Below are positions 7,523-15,851 of a DNA stretch of 57,137 nt, one piece after another. Source of the stretch: Yinghuangia elevatio (lineage in GTDB: Bacteria; Actinomycetota; Actinomycetes; Streptomycetales; Streptomycetaceae); assembly GCF_040649515.1 (NCBI RefSeq), contig NZ_JBEZFP010000046.1, forward strand, positions 1 through 57,137, given 5' to 3'. A program made the translations under genes and the position numbers. The notes below the pieces were generated by a model, which had not been told where the DNA came from, searched no databases, and saw only the letters and a program-made list of their open reading frames with translations. Numbering within the stretch: position 1 is the stretch's first letter; the number at the start of each line of letters is the position of its first letter.

Positions 7523-9304
7523 GTGGCGAACCTGGTCAACCTCGAGTCCGTCAGCAAGGCGTACGTCATGCGCACGCTGCTCGACGGCGTCTCCCTCGGC
7601 GTCGGTGAGGGCGACCGCATCGGCGTGGTCGGCCGCAACGGCGACGGCAAGACGACGCTGATCAGGGCGATGGCCCAGAAGGAGCCCGTCGACTCCGGGC
7701 GCGTCACGCACATCACCGGTCTGAGCCTGGGGATCCTGAGCCAGCAGGACGACCTGGACCCCGGCGCGACCGTGCGGCACGAGATCGTCGGCGACCGGCC
7801 CGACCACGACTGGGCGGGCGACGCACGCATCCGCGACGTCATCACCGGCCTGTTCGGCGGCCTGGACATGCCGGGCTTCCCGCAGGGCATGGACACCGTG
7901 ATCGGGCCGCTGTCGGGCGGCGAGCGCCGCCGCATCGCGCTGGCCAAGCTGCTGATCGGCGAGCACGACCTGGTCATCCTGGACGAGCCCACCAACCACC
8001 TCGACATCGAGGGCATCTCGTGGCTGGCCGGGCACCTGAAGGCGCGGCGCTCGGCGCTGGTCGTCGTGACGCACGACCGCTGGTTCCTCGACGAGGTCTG
8101 CACGCGCACGTGGGACGTGCAGGCGGGGCGGGTGCACGACTACGAAGGCGGCTACTCGGCGTACGTCCTGGCGCGCGCAGAGCGCGAGCGGATCGCCGCG
8201 ACCGAGGAAGTCAAGCGGCAGAACCTGATCCGCAAGGAACTGGCCTGGCTGCGCCGCGGCGCCCCGGCACGCACCAGCAAGCCCAAATTCCGCATCGAGG
8301 CCGCCAACGAGCTGATCGCCGACGAGCCGCCGCCGCGCGACCGCTCCGAGCTGATGCGGTTCGCGAACGCCCGGCTCGGCAAGACGGTGTTCGAGCTCAA
8401 GGACGTCACCGTGCAGGCCGGTCCCAAGACGCTGGTCGAGCACCTGACGTGGAACCTCGGCCCCGGCGACCGCATCGCCCTGGTCGGGGTCAACGGCGCG
8501 GGCAAGACGTCGCTCATGCGGGCAATGGCGGAGGCCGCGTACGAGGAGAAGGAGCCCGCGGCCGGGCGGGTCGTGGTGGGCAAGACGGTGCGGCTGGCGT
8601 ACCTGTCGCAGGAGGTCGCCGAACTCGACGCCACGTGGCGCGTGCTGGAGGCGGTGCAGCGCGTGCGCGAGCGCGTCGACCTCGGCAAGGGCCGCGAGTT
8701 GACCGCGGGCCAGCTGTGCGAGCAGTTCGGGTTCACCGGCGAGAAGCAGTGGACGCCGGTCGGCGACCTGTCCGGCGGCGAGCGCCGCCGGCTGCAACTG
8801 CTGCGCCTGCTCATGGACGAGCCGAACGTGCTGTTCATGGACGAGCCGACCAACGACCTCGACATCGAGACACTGACCCAACTCGAAGACCTGCTGGACG
8901 GTTGGCCCGGATCACTCGTCGTGGTCAGCCACGACCGGTACTTCGTCGAGCGCACCACCGACACCGTGTGGGCCCTCCTCGGCGACCGTACGCTCCGCAT
9001 GCTGCCCGGGGGCGTCGACGAGTACCTGGCGCGCCGCCGGGCCGCCGTGGAGGCCGCGGTGCCGTCCGCCGCGGTGCGGCAGCGCACCGGCGACACCCGC
9101 GCGGCCAAGAAGGAACTCCAGAAGATCGACCGCCAGTTGGCCAAGCTCGGCGAGCGCGAGGAGAAGCTGCACGCCGCCATGGCCGAACACGCGACCGACT
9201 TCGGGAAGGTCGCCGACCTGGACGCCGAACTGCGCGCCGTCGCCGCCGAGCGCGACGACCTGGAGTCCCGGTGGCTTGAACTCGCCGAGGAGGCGGGGGA
9301 GTAG
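7523..9304 (+). CDS. ABC-F family ATPase (ribosome-associated, duplicated nucleotide-binding domains)
   Basis: A soluble twin-cassette ATPase without membrane segments, of the family that acts at the ribosomal E site in translation control or antibiotic protection. The first domain has Walker A GRNGDGKTT (from residue 37), signature LSGGERRR and DEPTNHLD; the second has GVNGAGKTS (from residue 322), LSGGERRR and DEPTNDLD. A charged linker with KSKPKFR-like basic residues separates them, and a C-terminal coiled coil follows. The aspartate in the first P-loop (NGDGK) is less common than alanine or serine. The GTG start gives 593 aa. The same position after ispE is held by an ABC-F gene in Streptomyces, which argues for a housekeeping role. 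Confidence 0.9.
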   Translation: MANLVNLESVSKAYVMRTLLDGVSLGVGEGDRIGVVGRNGDGKTTLIRAMAQKEPVDSGRVTHITGLSLGILSQQDDLDPGATVRHEIVGDRPDHDWAGDARIRDVITGLFGGLDMPGFPQGMDTVIGPLSGGERRRIALAKLLIGEHDLVILDEPTNHLDIEGISWLAGHLKARRSALVVVTHDRWFLDEVCTRTWDVQAGRVHDYEGGYSAYVLARAERERIAATEEVKRQNLIRKELAWLRRGAPARTSKPKFRIEAANELIADEPPPRDRSELMRFANARLGKTVFELKDVTVQAGPKTLVEHLTWNLGPGDRIALVGVNGAGKTSLMRAMAEAAYEEKEPAAGRVVVGKTVRLAYLSQEVAELDATWRVLEAVQRVRERVDLGKGRELTAGQLCEQFGFTGEKQWTPVGDLSGGERRRLQLLRLLMDEPNVLFMDEPTNDLDIETLTQLEDLLDGWPGSLVVVSHDRYFVERTTDTVWALLGDRTLRMLPGGVDEYLARRRAAVEAAVPSAAVRQRTGDTRAAKKELQKIDRQLAKLGEREEKLHAAMAEHATDFGKVADLDAELRAVAAERDDLESRWLELAEEAGE

Positions 9305-9352
9305 GCAGGTGCCGGCGTCGGTGCCGGTGCCGAGCGCGGGGCCGGGCGGGCG

Positions 9353-9745
9353 GTTGGACGTCGTGCTGAGCGAGCTGTCGGACGTGGTGCCGAGCGCGCT
9401 GTTGGACGCGGTGCCGAACATGGTGCCGAACGTGCCGAGAGCGTGCGGTTGGACGCGGCGCGGGTCTGGTGCTGAACGTGCTGTTCGACGTGGTGCCGAG
9501 CGCCGTGCCTAAAGTGGCGAGCGTGTGGTTGGACGCGGTGACGTCTGGTGTTGAACGTGCTGCTCGACGCGGTGTCGAACTGCTGTTGGACGTGGTGCGA
9601 GCGGGCTGTCGGACGCGGTGCCGAACGGTGTCGAACCTACTGTTGGACACGGGGCCGGACGCGTTGTCGGACGTGGTGATGAGCTTGCTGTCGGACACGG
9701 TGCCGAAGGGGACCGAGCGTGTTGTTCGACGCGGTGTCGAACGTC
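9353..9745 (+). repeat. Degenerate tandem-repeat array, about 13 copies
   Basis: A phrase close to TGTTGGACGCGGTGCCGAAC recurs about every 23 to 35 bp, around 13 times, with many single-base changes and partial copies. Common cores are TTGGACG, GGTGCCGA and TGCTG. Several frames stay open through it, giving monotonous Leu/Asp/Val peptides, but they have no ribosome binding site or matching domain, so I treat it as non-coding. It lies exactly where the core gene run ends and the accessory block begins. Confidence 0.75.
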
Positions 9746-10098
9746 GCGGGGTCTTCGTCGGTTCGAGTGGTCGGCGATGGCGGTCGGCACGTTGGGGTGG
9801 CGGCGAACGTTCCCGAGGTAAGGAAGGGTCGGGCGGGCGGAGCGGCGGTTGTCCCAAAGAATCGCCCCAATTCCCCACGGGCACCGCATCGCACCCGTAG
9901 TCTGAACGGCGGTACCGGTGGGCGTTCCCGCGCCTGCCGGGGTTGTGGGGGCGGGAGGGGCAGTCGCGGGGACGACGCCTGAGCGGGCTCGGTGGGTGCG
10001 GATGGGGATTTTCACCCGCGGGTCCGGTGGCGTCGACTCGGCACGTGACCGGAAGCGTTCTGCCGACGGTGACGATGCCCCTGACTTTGGGGGGCTTG
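9746..10098. other. Gap before the CapD-like gene
   Basis: No gene is supported here. The stretch is less repetitive than the array before it. TAGTCT near 9898 could be a -10 hexamer for the downstream gene, but no fitting -35 is seen. An in-frame extension of the next gene through this region has no homology-like features. Confidence 0.4.
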
Positions 10099-11613
10099 AT
10101 GGGGTTGGAGACCACGTCGGCAAATGCGCTGCGCGCGGGCCTGCGCACCCTGGTCGTGGGGGCCGGGTCGGCCGGTAGCGCGCTCGCGCGGGATCTGCTG
10201 CGCACACCCGAGTTCGGGTTGTGCCCGGTGGGATTCCTCGACGACGATCCGCACAAGAAGGAGGTCCGTGTCGCCGGACCGCCCTGGGAGGAGCCCGGCC
10301 TGCCGGAGACCCTCCCGGTGCTCGGCGGCCTGAACGAACTGGTGGGTGTCAGCCTCGAATTCGGTGTCGAAGTCGTGGTGCTCGCCATCCCCGGGCTGCC
10401 GCCCGAGGACTTCCGCAAGGTCGCGGCCGACGCCTCGGCCGTCGGCGCGAGCGTGCGCTACCTGCCGTCCTTCCTCGTCGCCCTGCGGCGCGACGTGGTC
10501 GGCTCGGACATGCGTACGCTCGACGTCAACCGGCTGATCGGCCGTCAGGAACTGCACGTCGTCTCGGCGTCGGTACGCGAGGTCATCGCGGGCCGCCGCG
10601 TCCTGGTGACCGGGGCCGGCGGCTCGATCGGCAGCGAACTGTGCCGCCAGGTGTACGGGTTCGGCCCCAGCAAGATGTACATGCTGGACCACGACGAGTC
10701 GAACCTGCACCGGCTGCAACTCGACGTGTGGGGCGAGGCCCTGCTCGACGACGACACGCTCGTGATCGCGGACATCCGGGACCGTCCGCGCATCGAGCAG
10801 CTCTTCCGCGACCTCAAGCCCGAGGTCGTGTTCCACGCCGCCGCGCACAAGCACCTGCCGCTGCTCGAACGGCACCCGTGCGAGGCGGTCAAGTCCAACG
10901 TGCTCGGCACCGAGAACCTGGTGCGCGCGGCGCTGGACATCGGCGTGGAGCGGTTCATCCTCATATCCACCGACAAGGCCGCCGACCCGGTCTCGGTCCT
11001 CGGCGCGACGAAGCGGCTCGCCGAGCTGATCGTGCAGGCCAACACGCAGGCCCCTGGGGTCTTCGCGGGCGTGCGGTTCGGAAACGTGCTGGGCAGCCGG
11101 GGCTCGCTCCTGTCGGTGCTCGCCGAACAGGTGCGCGGCGGCGGCCCGGTCACCGTGACGCACCCGGACGTCACCCGCTTCTTCATGACCATCGAGGAAG
11201 CGGTCGGTCTGGTCCTGGAGGCCGGGCGGATGGCCCAGGGCGGCGAGATCTTCGTACTCGACATGGGCGATCCGGTGCGGATCGTCGATCTCGTCCACAA
11301 GTTCGTGGAACAGGTGAACCAGCCGCAGGTGGAGATCCGCTTCACCGGCCTGCGGCCCGGCGAGAAGTTGCACGAGGCGCTGTTCTCCCAGGCCGAGGAA
11401 CGCCTGCCGACCGAACACCCGCGTGTCTACGCGACGGTGCCGCCGGTGGACTCCCTCGGCGCGGTGGTGCGCCTGCCCGATTTGTACGGCGCGGCCGCGG
11501 GCAACGACAACGAGGCCGTCCGGGTGCTGCTGACGGAGCTGCTGCCCGGGTACGCTTCCGCACCGTCCGAGGGAGCCGCGGCCTTCGCGGCGCCCTACCC
11601 GGACGACTTCTGA
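10099..11613 (+). CDS. CapD/FlaA1-type nucleotide-sugar 4,6-dehydratase or epimerase
   Basis: An extended short-chain dehydrogenase acting on UDP-GlcNAc-like nucleotide sugars, first step to rare amino or deoxy sugars of surface glycans. The N-terminal domain is a CoA-binding-like Rossmann fold (LVVGAGSAGSALARDLL). The catalytic domain has the NAD motif TGAGGSIGSELCRQ near residue 175, HAAAHKHLPLLE, and the active-site ISTDKAADPVSVLGATKR, followed by GLRPGEKLHEALF. The N-terminal membrane helices of WbpM-type relatives are missing, so it is a soluble form of 504 aa. I chose the ATG with GGGGGG just upstream; an ATG eight codons earlier is possible. A strong terminator follows. Confidence 0.88.
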   Translation: MGLETTSANALRAGLRTLVVGAGSAGSALARDLLRTPEFGLCPVGFLDDDPHKKEVRVAGPPWEEPGLPETLPVLGGLNELVGVSLEFGVEVVVLAIPGLPPEDFRKVAADASAVGASVRYLPSFLVALRRDVVGSDMRTLDVNRLIGRQELHVVSASVREVIAGRRVLVTGAGGSIGSELCRQVYGFGPSKMYMLDHDESNLHRLQLDVWGEALLDDDTLVIADIRDRPRIEQLFRDLKPEVVFHAAAHKHLPLLERHPCEAVKSNVLGTENLVRAALDIGVERFILISTDKAADPVSVLGATKRLAELIVQANTQAPGVFAGVRFGNVLGSRGSLLSVLAEQVRGGGPVTVTHPDVTRFFMTIEEAVGLVLEAGRMAQGGEIFVLDMGDPVRIVDLVHKFVEQVNQPQVEIRFTGLRPGEKLHEALFSQAEERLPTEHPRVYATVPPVDSLGAVVRLPDLYGAAAGNDNEAVRVLLTELLPGYASAPSEGAAAFAAPYPDDF

Positions 11614-11643
11614 GCGATCCCGCGCAGGCGCCGCCGGACGCCT

Positions 11644-11701
11644 GGCTCAGGGGCTGTCGGCCGCCCGCTCCGTGGCGCGGACGGCCGACAGCCTCTGAGC
11701 C
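11644..11701. terminator. Long hairpin terminator after the CapD-like gene
   Basis: Twenty-base arms, GGCTCAGGGGCTGTCGGCCG and its near-perfect complement (one mismatch), flank an 18-nt loop. It ends transcription of the dehydratase gene before the methyltransferase gene. Confidence 0.8.
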
Positions 11702-11762
11702 GAACCGCCGAGTGCCGGGCCCTTCCCGTCACTCGGCGGACCGGGCCGTCGTTCTTCACGGC

Positions 11763-12710
11763 ATGACGACGCCGATGACCCCGACGACGCCGACAACCGC
11801 GCAAGCCCGGTCGGCGAAGGCCGCCGCATCTGCCGCATCCGCCGCGCCCGCCGCGACCCAGCAGGCCCGCCAACCGGCCGAGGACATCCCGTCCCACTCT
11901 GGCGCCGACCGCATTCCGTACCATTCCGACGCCGACCGCATCCGGCGGCAACTGGCGCTGATCCGGCCCGTCGTCGAACACACCGTCAAGCCGCTCACCG
12001 TGCTCGACCTCGGCTGCGGCGACGGGTACGCGACCGCGCGCATCGCCCAACTGCCGGGCCTGGCCGCGAGCCCGAGCCACCGGGTGATCGGGGTCGACCG
12101 GTCCGAGGCCGCCCTCGAGCGCGCCCGGGAACGCGGCGTGCAAACCGTACGCTCGTCACTCGACGCGGGCCGGCTGCCCTTTGCGGACGGCGAGGCGGAC
12201 ATCGTCGTCATGAACGAGATCGTCCAGCACTTGGCCGACCCCGGGGCCGCGGTGGCCGAGGCGTACCGCGTCCTCCGCCCGGGCGGCCACCTGTTCGTGT
12301 CCACGCCGAATCTGGCCGCGTGGTTCAACCGACTGCGGCTGCTCGCGGGCGTGCAGCCGGCGTTCTCCGGGGTCGCGCCGTCCGGCGTGCCCGGGCCACC
12401 GGACGACAACGCAGCCGGCCGGCCACTGCTGTTCACCCGCCGCGCGCTCGTGGAGCTGCTGACCTCGGGCGGGTTCCGCGCGGTCCGGGTGACCGGCGCC
12501 GCGTCCGACGCGGTTCCGGCCCCCGGGCGGCCGCTGGACCGCCTGCTCACCCGGGTGCCGTCCGCGGCCGCGATCCTGCTGGCGCACGCGCGTACGCCGG
12601 CCCGGTTCAGCCGGAGAACTCCAGAAGCAGCGGGTGGTGCACCGAACGCCGGTCGCAGGGGCCCTGGAACACCACCCGGAAGTCGCCGAACTGCCGCCGT
12701 ACCAGCATGA
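11763..12710 (+). CDS. Class I SAM-dependent methyltransferase
   Basis: A methyltransferase of the Methyltransf_11 type, 315 aa. The SAM-binding motif I is VLDLGCGDGYATARI near residue 80, followed by the acidic end of strand 2 (VIGVDRSE), the DIVVMNEIVQHL motif and YRVLRPGGHLFVSTP. The first 45 residues are Thr/Ala-rich and low in complexity. The substrate is unknown; neighbours suggest a glycan or lipid-linked sugar. The last 34 codons run into the 3' end of the convergent FkbM gene, a 104-bp overlap, so the true C-terminus may be shorter in relatives. Confidence 0.8.
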   Translation: MTTPMTPTTPTTAQARSAKAAASAASAAPAATQQARQPAEDIPSHSGADRIPYHSDADRIRRQLALIRPVVEHTVKPLTVLDLGCGDGYATARIAQLPGLAASPSHRVIGVDRSEAALERARERGVQTVRSSLDAGRLPFADGEADIVVMNEIVQHLADPGAAVAEAYRVLRPGGHLFVSTPNLAAWFNRLRLLAGVQPAFSGVAPSGVPGPPDDNAAGRPLLFTRRALVELLTSGGFRAVRVTGAASDAVPAPGRPLDRLLTRVPSAAAILLAHARTPARFSRRTPEAAGGAPNAGRRGPGTPPGSRRTAAVPA

Positions 12711-13545
12711 GCAGTTCGGAGTGCGGGTAGACGCCGCGCGCGCCGGACACCTCGACGTACAGGTAGTGCACGGTCATGCCGCCGAGGCACTTGAGCACTT
12801 CGAGCTCGTAGCCCTCGACGTCGATCTTGACGAGGTCGTACTCCTGGTTGCCGGTCACGGTCGAGGGGTCGCTGACGCTGCGCACCGCGAGGCTGCGCGG
12901 CGTTCCGACGGAGTCGATCTGGTCGGCGAGGACCGAACCGGTGGCGGAGCGCCCGGGGTCGAAGAACATCTCGTCGACCGGGCGCGGCGAGAGCGCGTAC
13001 GGCCAGATGCGAACTCCCTTGAGCGCGGCGGTGTTCGCCTCCAACTGCGGGAGGATCAGCCCGTTCGGTTCGAAGACGTCGACCTCGGCCTCGGGGGCGA
13101 AGTGCCGGAGCGTGACCGCGAACTGCCCGAGATTGCCGCCCACATCGAGGGCGGTGCGGACCCGGAAGCCCGGCCGCATGTTGCCCAGCAGGTCGCGGCT
13201 CACCTCGCGCGGACAGGTCTGGAGGTTGAGCGGCGTCGCGATGTCGTCGAACGCGAACTCCTTGTCGAGGTAGCGGACGGTACGCCCCCGCCCCCGCGCG
13301 CACCGCGTGTACGACGCGACCATGTCGCCGTAGTAGCGCAGCTTGGCGCCGGTCGCCAGCTCCGAGCCCCACCAGGCCCGATTGCGCTGCCACAGACGCA
13401 GGTTCGTGGCGTAGCGGCGGTAGCGGGTCTCCGGTGCGCGCTCGTTGGCGTCGCGCGTCGTGCCCTGGGACGGCACCCGAGCCGCCGATGGCGCACCACC
13501 GCCCTCGGACGCGACGGAGGTGGCAGGGTCGGTCGGCTGATCCAC
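12607..13545 (-). CDS. FkbM-family methyltransferase
   Basis: A 312-residue SAM methyltransferase of the FkbM family, which O-methylates sugars or polyketide/peptide scaffolds. Motif I is TALDVGGNLGQFAVTL near residue 132, with DVFEPNG as the strand-2 acidic motif and the family-defining KIDVEGYELEVLKC near residue 240. The GTG start has GAGGAG 7 bp upstream. It faces the class I methyltransferase gene and overlaps its end. In a locus with a CapD-like dehydratase and two glycosyltransferases, methylation of a surface sugar is likely. Confidence 0.85.
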   Translation of the reverse strand: MDQPTDPATSVASEGGGAPSAARVPSQGTTRDANERAPETRYRRYATNLRLWQRNRAWWGSELATGAKLRYYGDMVASYTRCARGRGRTVRYLDKEFAFDDIATPLNLQTCPREVSRDLLGNMRPGFRVRTALDVGGNLGQFAVTLRHFAPEAEVDVFEPNGLILPQLEANTAALKGVRIWPYALSPRPVDEMFFDPGRSATGSVLADQIDSVGTPRSLAVRSVSDPSTVTGNQEYDLVKIDVEGYELEVLKCLGGMTVHYLYVEVSGARGVYPHSELLMLVRRQFGDFRVVFQGPCDRRSVHHPLLLEFSG

Positions 13546-13870
13546 GGCTCTCCTCGGGGGACGGCGTCGAACACCCTTCGCAGGGCGGACATACGGGGTA
13601 GGGCGGTAGGGCGATGAGTACGGCGAGCGGGCAAGCGGTCGACGAACAAACGATCGAGCAAACTGCCGAACGAGCTGCCGAACGAGTTGCCGAACGAGCA
13701 GACGGACGAACAGCGGAACGAACGGGCCTGCGCCGCGGACGAACGGGGGAACGCGAGGTCAACGAATCAGGGCACCAGGTGGTCACTTCGTCGCTCGATC
13801 AGGGGAACATCCGGTCGCGCCGGAACGCGTCGCGGCCTCAAGGCGATGCCGCGCTGGTACATCTGGGCCC
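13546..13870. other. Gap with a small tandem repeat
   Basis: No gene is supported between the FkbM start and the glycosyltransferase start, which are divergent. Three 12-bp copies (CTGCCGAACGAG twice, then TTGCCGAACGAG) stand at 13663-13698, with looser GACGAACA-like copies around them. The stretch is open in one frame and would give an Ala/Glu/Arg-rich peptide, but there is no ribosome binding site. TACATC, 7 bp before the downstream GTG, is a weak -10 candidate. Confidence 0.5.
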
Positions 13871-14986
13871 GTGCGCGTCTGCCTGTTCAACTGGAAGGGC
13901 CCCGGCCACCCCGCGTCGGGCGGGGCCGAGGTCTACACCCGCGAAGTGCTGCGCCGGTGGGCGGCGCGCGGCCACCAGGTCACGTGGTTCAGTGCGGCGC
14001 TGCCCGGACGCGCGGCCGAGGAGACCGACGCCGACGGCGTACGCCTCGTCCGTGCGGGCGGGCAACTGGGCGTCCACCGCGCCGCCCGTATCTGGTACCG
14101 CGAAGCTCTTGCGCGCGGTGAGCGCTTCGACCTGCTGATCGACGAGGTCAACACCCGGCCGTTCGGCTGCGCGCGATGGAGCGGGGGAGTGCCGACGGTC
14201 GCGCTCGTGCACCAAGTCGCGCGGGAGACCTGGAACTGCGAACTCCCCTGGCCCGTGGCGATGGTGGGCCGCCACGTGCTCGAACCGCGTTGGCTGCGCG
14301 CGTTGGCGGACGTTCCGGTGCTGACCGTCTCGCCGTCGAGCCGCAGGTCGCTGCGGGCGTACGGGCTTCGGCGCATCGAGTTGGTGCCGGAGGGCGTCGA
14401 CACGCGCACTCGGCCGTCCGTGCCGCGCGAGGTACGCCCCACGCTGGCCCACGTCGGTCGGCTGTCCGCGGTCAAGCAGATCGACCAGCTGTTCGACGCC
14501 TTCACGCTGCTGAAGCGTGAGATCCCGACCACCCGGCTGTGGCTGGTCGGGGACGGCCCGGAGTACGCGCGGCTGCGCAGGATCGCGCCGCAGGGCGTCA
14601 ACTTCCACGGCCGGGTCCCGGGTGCGGTACGCGACCAGCTCGTCGCCCGCGCGCACGCCCTGGTGTGCACCTCGATCCGCGAAGGGTGGGGCCGCGTCGT
14701 CGACGAGGCCGCCGCGATGGGCACCCCCGCTATCGGGTACGCCAACCCGGGCCTGCTCGACTCGATCCCCGCCGCGGGCGGAGTCCTCGTCAGCCCCGAC
14801 CCGCGCTCGCTCGCGGTCGGACTCGTCGAACACCTGCCCGCCTGGGCCGAGGCGCCGTCCCCGGAAGGCTGGCGCGGCGGGGCCGTCCCGTGGGACGACG
14901 TCGCCGACGCGGTCTGGTCGGCTTGCGAGTCGGCCCTTCCCGCCTCGGTCGAGGACACGGCGGACCGCCCCGAATACGCGGCCTGA
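13871..14986 (+). CDS. Glycosyltransferase family 4 (GT-B fold)
   Basis: A retaining GT-B glycosyltransferase of 371 aa that transfers a sugar from a nucleotide donor. The N-terminal GPGHPASGGAEVYTREV is the glycine-rich acceptor-side loop. The donor domain has PEGVDTR, THVGRLS-like LAHVGRLSAVKQ, LWLVGDGPE and the EX7E-type CTSIREGWGRVVDEAAAMG near residue 275. There is no signal or membrane segment. It is divergent from the FkbM methyltransferase and near the CapD-like gene, so surface-polymer or glycolipid assembly is likely. Acceptor and sugar are unknown. Confidence 0.85.
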   Translation: MRVCLFNWKGPGHPASGGAEVYTREVLRRWAARGHQVTWFSAALPGRAAEETDADGVRLVRAGGQLGVHRAARIWYREALARGERFDLLIDEVNTRPFGCARWSGGVPTVALVHQVARETWNCELPWPVAMVGRHVLEPRWLRALADVPVLTVSPSSRRSLRAYGLRRIELVPEGVDTRTRPSVPREVRPTLAHVGRLSAVKQIDQLFDAFTLLKREIPTTRLWLVGDGPEYARLRRIAPQGVNFHGRVPGAVRDQLVARAHALVCTSIREGWGRVVDEAAAMGTPAIGYANPGLLDSIPAAGGVLVSPDPRSLAVGLVEHLPAWAEAPSPEGWRGGAVPWDDVADAVWSACESALPASVEDTADRPEYAA

Positions 14987-15014
14987 CCCGGAGGTGTAGG
15001 CGGTGTCCACGTGC

Positions 15015-15030
15015 TCGAACAGGTATTCGA
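15015..15030 (+). promoter_or_regulatory. LexA-type SOS box upstream of the AlkB gene
   Basis: TCGAACAGGTATTCGA matches the actinobacterial LexA operator TCGAAC-N4-GTTCGA at all but one base. It ends 23 bp before the AlkB start. A -10 hexamer, TATCGT (15041-15046), lies 7 bp before the ATG, so the box covers the -35 position, where bound LexA would block RNA polymerase. Confidence 0.65.
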
Positions 15031-15053
15031 GAACGTGAGCTATCGTTGCCCTT

Positions 15054-15686
15054 ATGTCCGTCTATCTCCAGGCGTCGCTCTTCGGGCAGGGCGACGACGC
15101 CCGGCTTGGCCCGACGCGGGGGATGCGCCGTTCCGCCCTCGGCGAGGGGGCGTGGATCGACCTGCTCCCCGGCTGGCTCCGGGGCGCCGACGCACTGTTC
15201 GCCCGCCTCGCGGGGGAGGTCCCGTGGCGGGCCGAGCGGCGGCAGATGTACGACCGCGTCGTGGACGTCCCGCGCCTGCTCGCGTACTACGGCGCCGACG
15301 ACGACCTGCCCGACGCCGCGCTCGCCACGGCACGCGAAGCGCTGTCCGCGCACTACGCATCCGAGCTTCGCGAGCCCTTCCGCACCGTCGGCCTGTGCTT
15401 CTACCGCGACGGCCGGGACAGCGTCGCCTGGCACGGCGACCGGATCGGCCGCGGTGCCACCGAGGACACGATGGTCGCGATCGTCTCGCTGGGTGCGCCG
15501 CGCGACCTGCTGCTCAGGCCGAGGGGCGGCGGTGCCGGCCGGACCGTCCGACGACGGCTCGGCCACGGTGACCTGCTGGTGATGGGCGGGTCGTGCCAGC
15601 GGACCTGGGAGCACGCCGTCCCCAAGACCGCCCGCCCCACCGGCCCGCGCATAAGCGTCCAGTTCCGACCCCAGGGCGTGGCCTGA
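15054..15686 (+). CDS. AlkB-type 2-oxoglutarate/Fe(II)-dependent dioxygenase (DNA dealkylation repair)
   Basis: Oxidatively removes alkyl groups from damaged bases using iron, oxygen and 2-oxoglutarate. The iron ligands are H127 and D129 in SVAWHGDRIG and H187 in WEHAVPK; the 2-oxoglutarate arginines R199 and R205 are in RISVQFRP. FYRDGRDSVAWH is the typical AlkB approach motif, although NxY is replaced by CFY. Length is 210 aa, normal for the family. A -10 hexamer 7 bp before the ATG suggests a leaderless transcript, and an SOS box overlaps the promoter, which fits a damage-induced role. Confidence 0.88.
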   Translation: MSVYLQASLFGQGDDARLGPTRGMRRSALGEGAWIDLLPGWLRGADALFARLAGEVPWRAERRQMYDRVVDVPRLLAYYGADDDLPDAALATAREALSAHYASELREPFRTVGLCFYRDGRDSVAWHGDRIGRGATEDTMVAIVSLGAPRDLLLRPRGGGAGRTVRRRLGHGDLLVMGGSCQRTWEHAVPKTARPTGPRISVQFRPQGVA

Positions 15687-15690
15687 CCCG

Positions 15691-15795
15691 GCTCGGCCCC
15701 CGCTCGGACCCGCTCGGCCCCCGCTCGGACCCGCTCGGCCCCCGCTCGGACCCGCTCGGCCCCCGCTCGGACCCGCTCGGCTCCCGTTCGGAATC
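15691..15795 (+). repeat. Perfect 21-bp tandem repeat, four copies plus one diverged
   Basis: Four identical 21-bp units, each reading GCTCGGCCCCCGCTCGGACC then C, run head to tail from 15691 to 15774; a fifth copy to 15795 has several changes. There are no spacers, so it is not CRISPR. It lies between the convergent AlkB and GT2 genes, just outside both. The 21-bp length would keep a reading frame (a heptapeptide ERVRAGA on the reverse strand), but it lies beyond the GT2 stop. Confidence 0.85.
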
Positions 15796-15851
15796 GGCCC
15801 GGCCCGGCTGCGACGCGGCTGGGATCCGGCTCGGCCCGGCCGGGACGCGCC

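Noticed and set aside
9469..9900. Open frame giving a repetitive Leu/Asp/Val protein
   Set aside because: Several frames are open through the same degenerate repeat, there is no ribosome binding site, and the peptide has no known fold.
15691..15795. Possible CRISPR array
   Set aside because: Units are contiguous with no spacers, and no cas gene is present.
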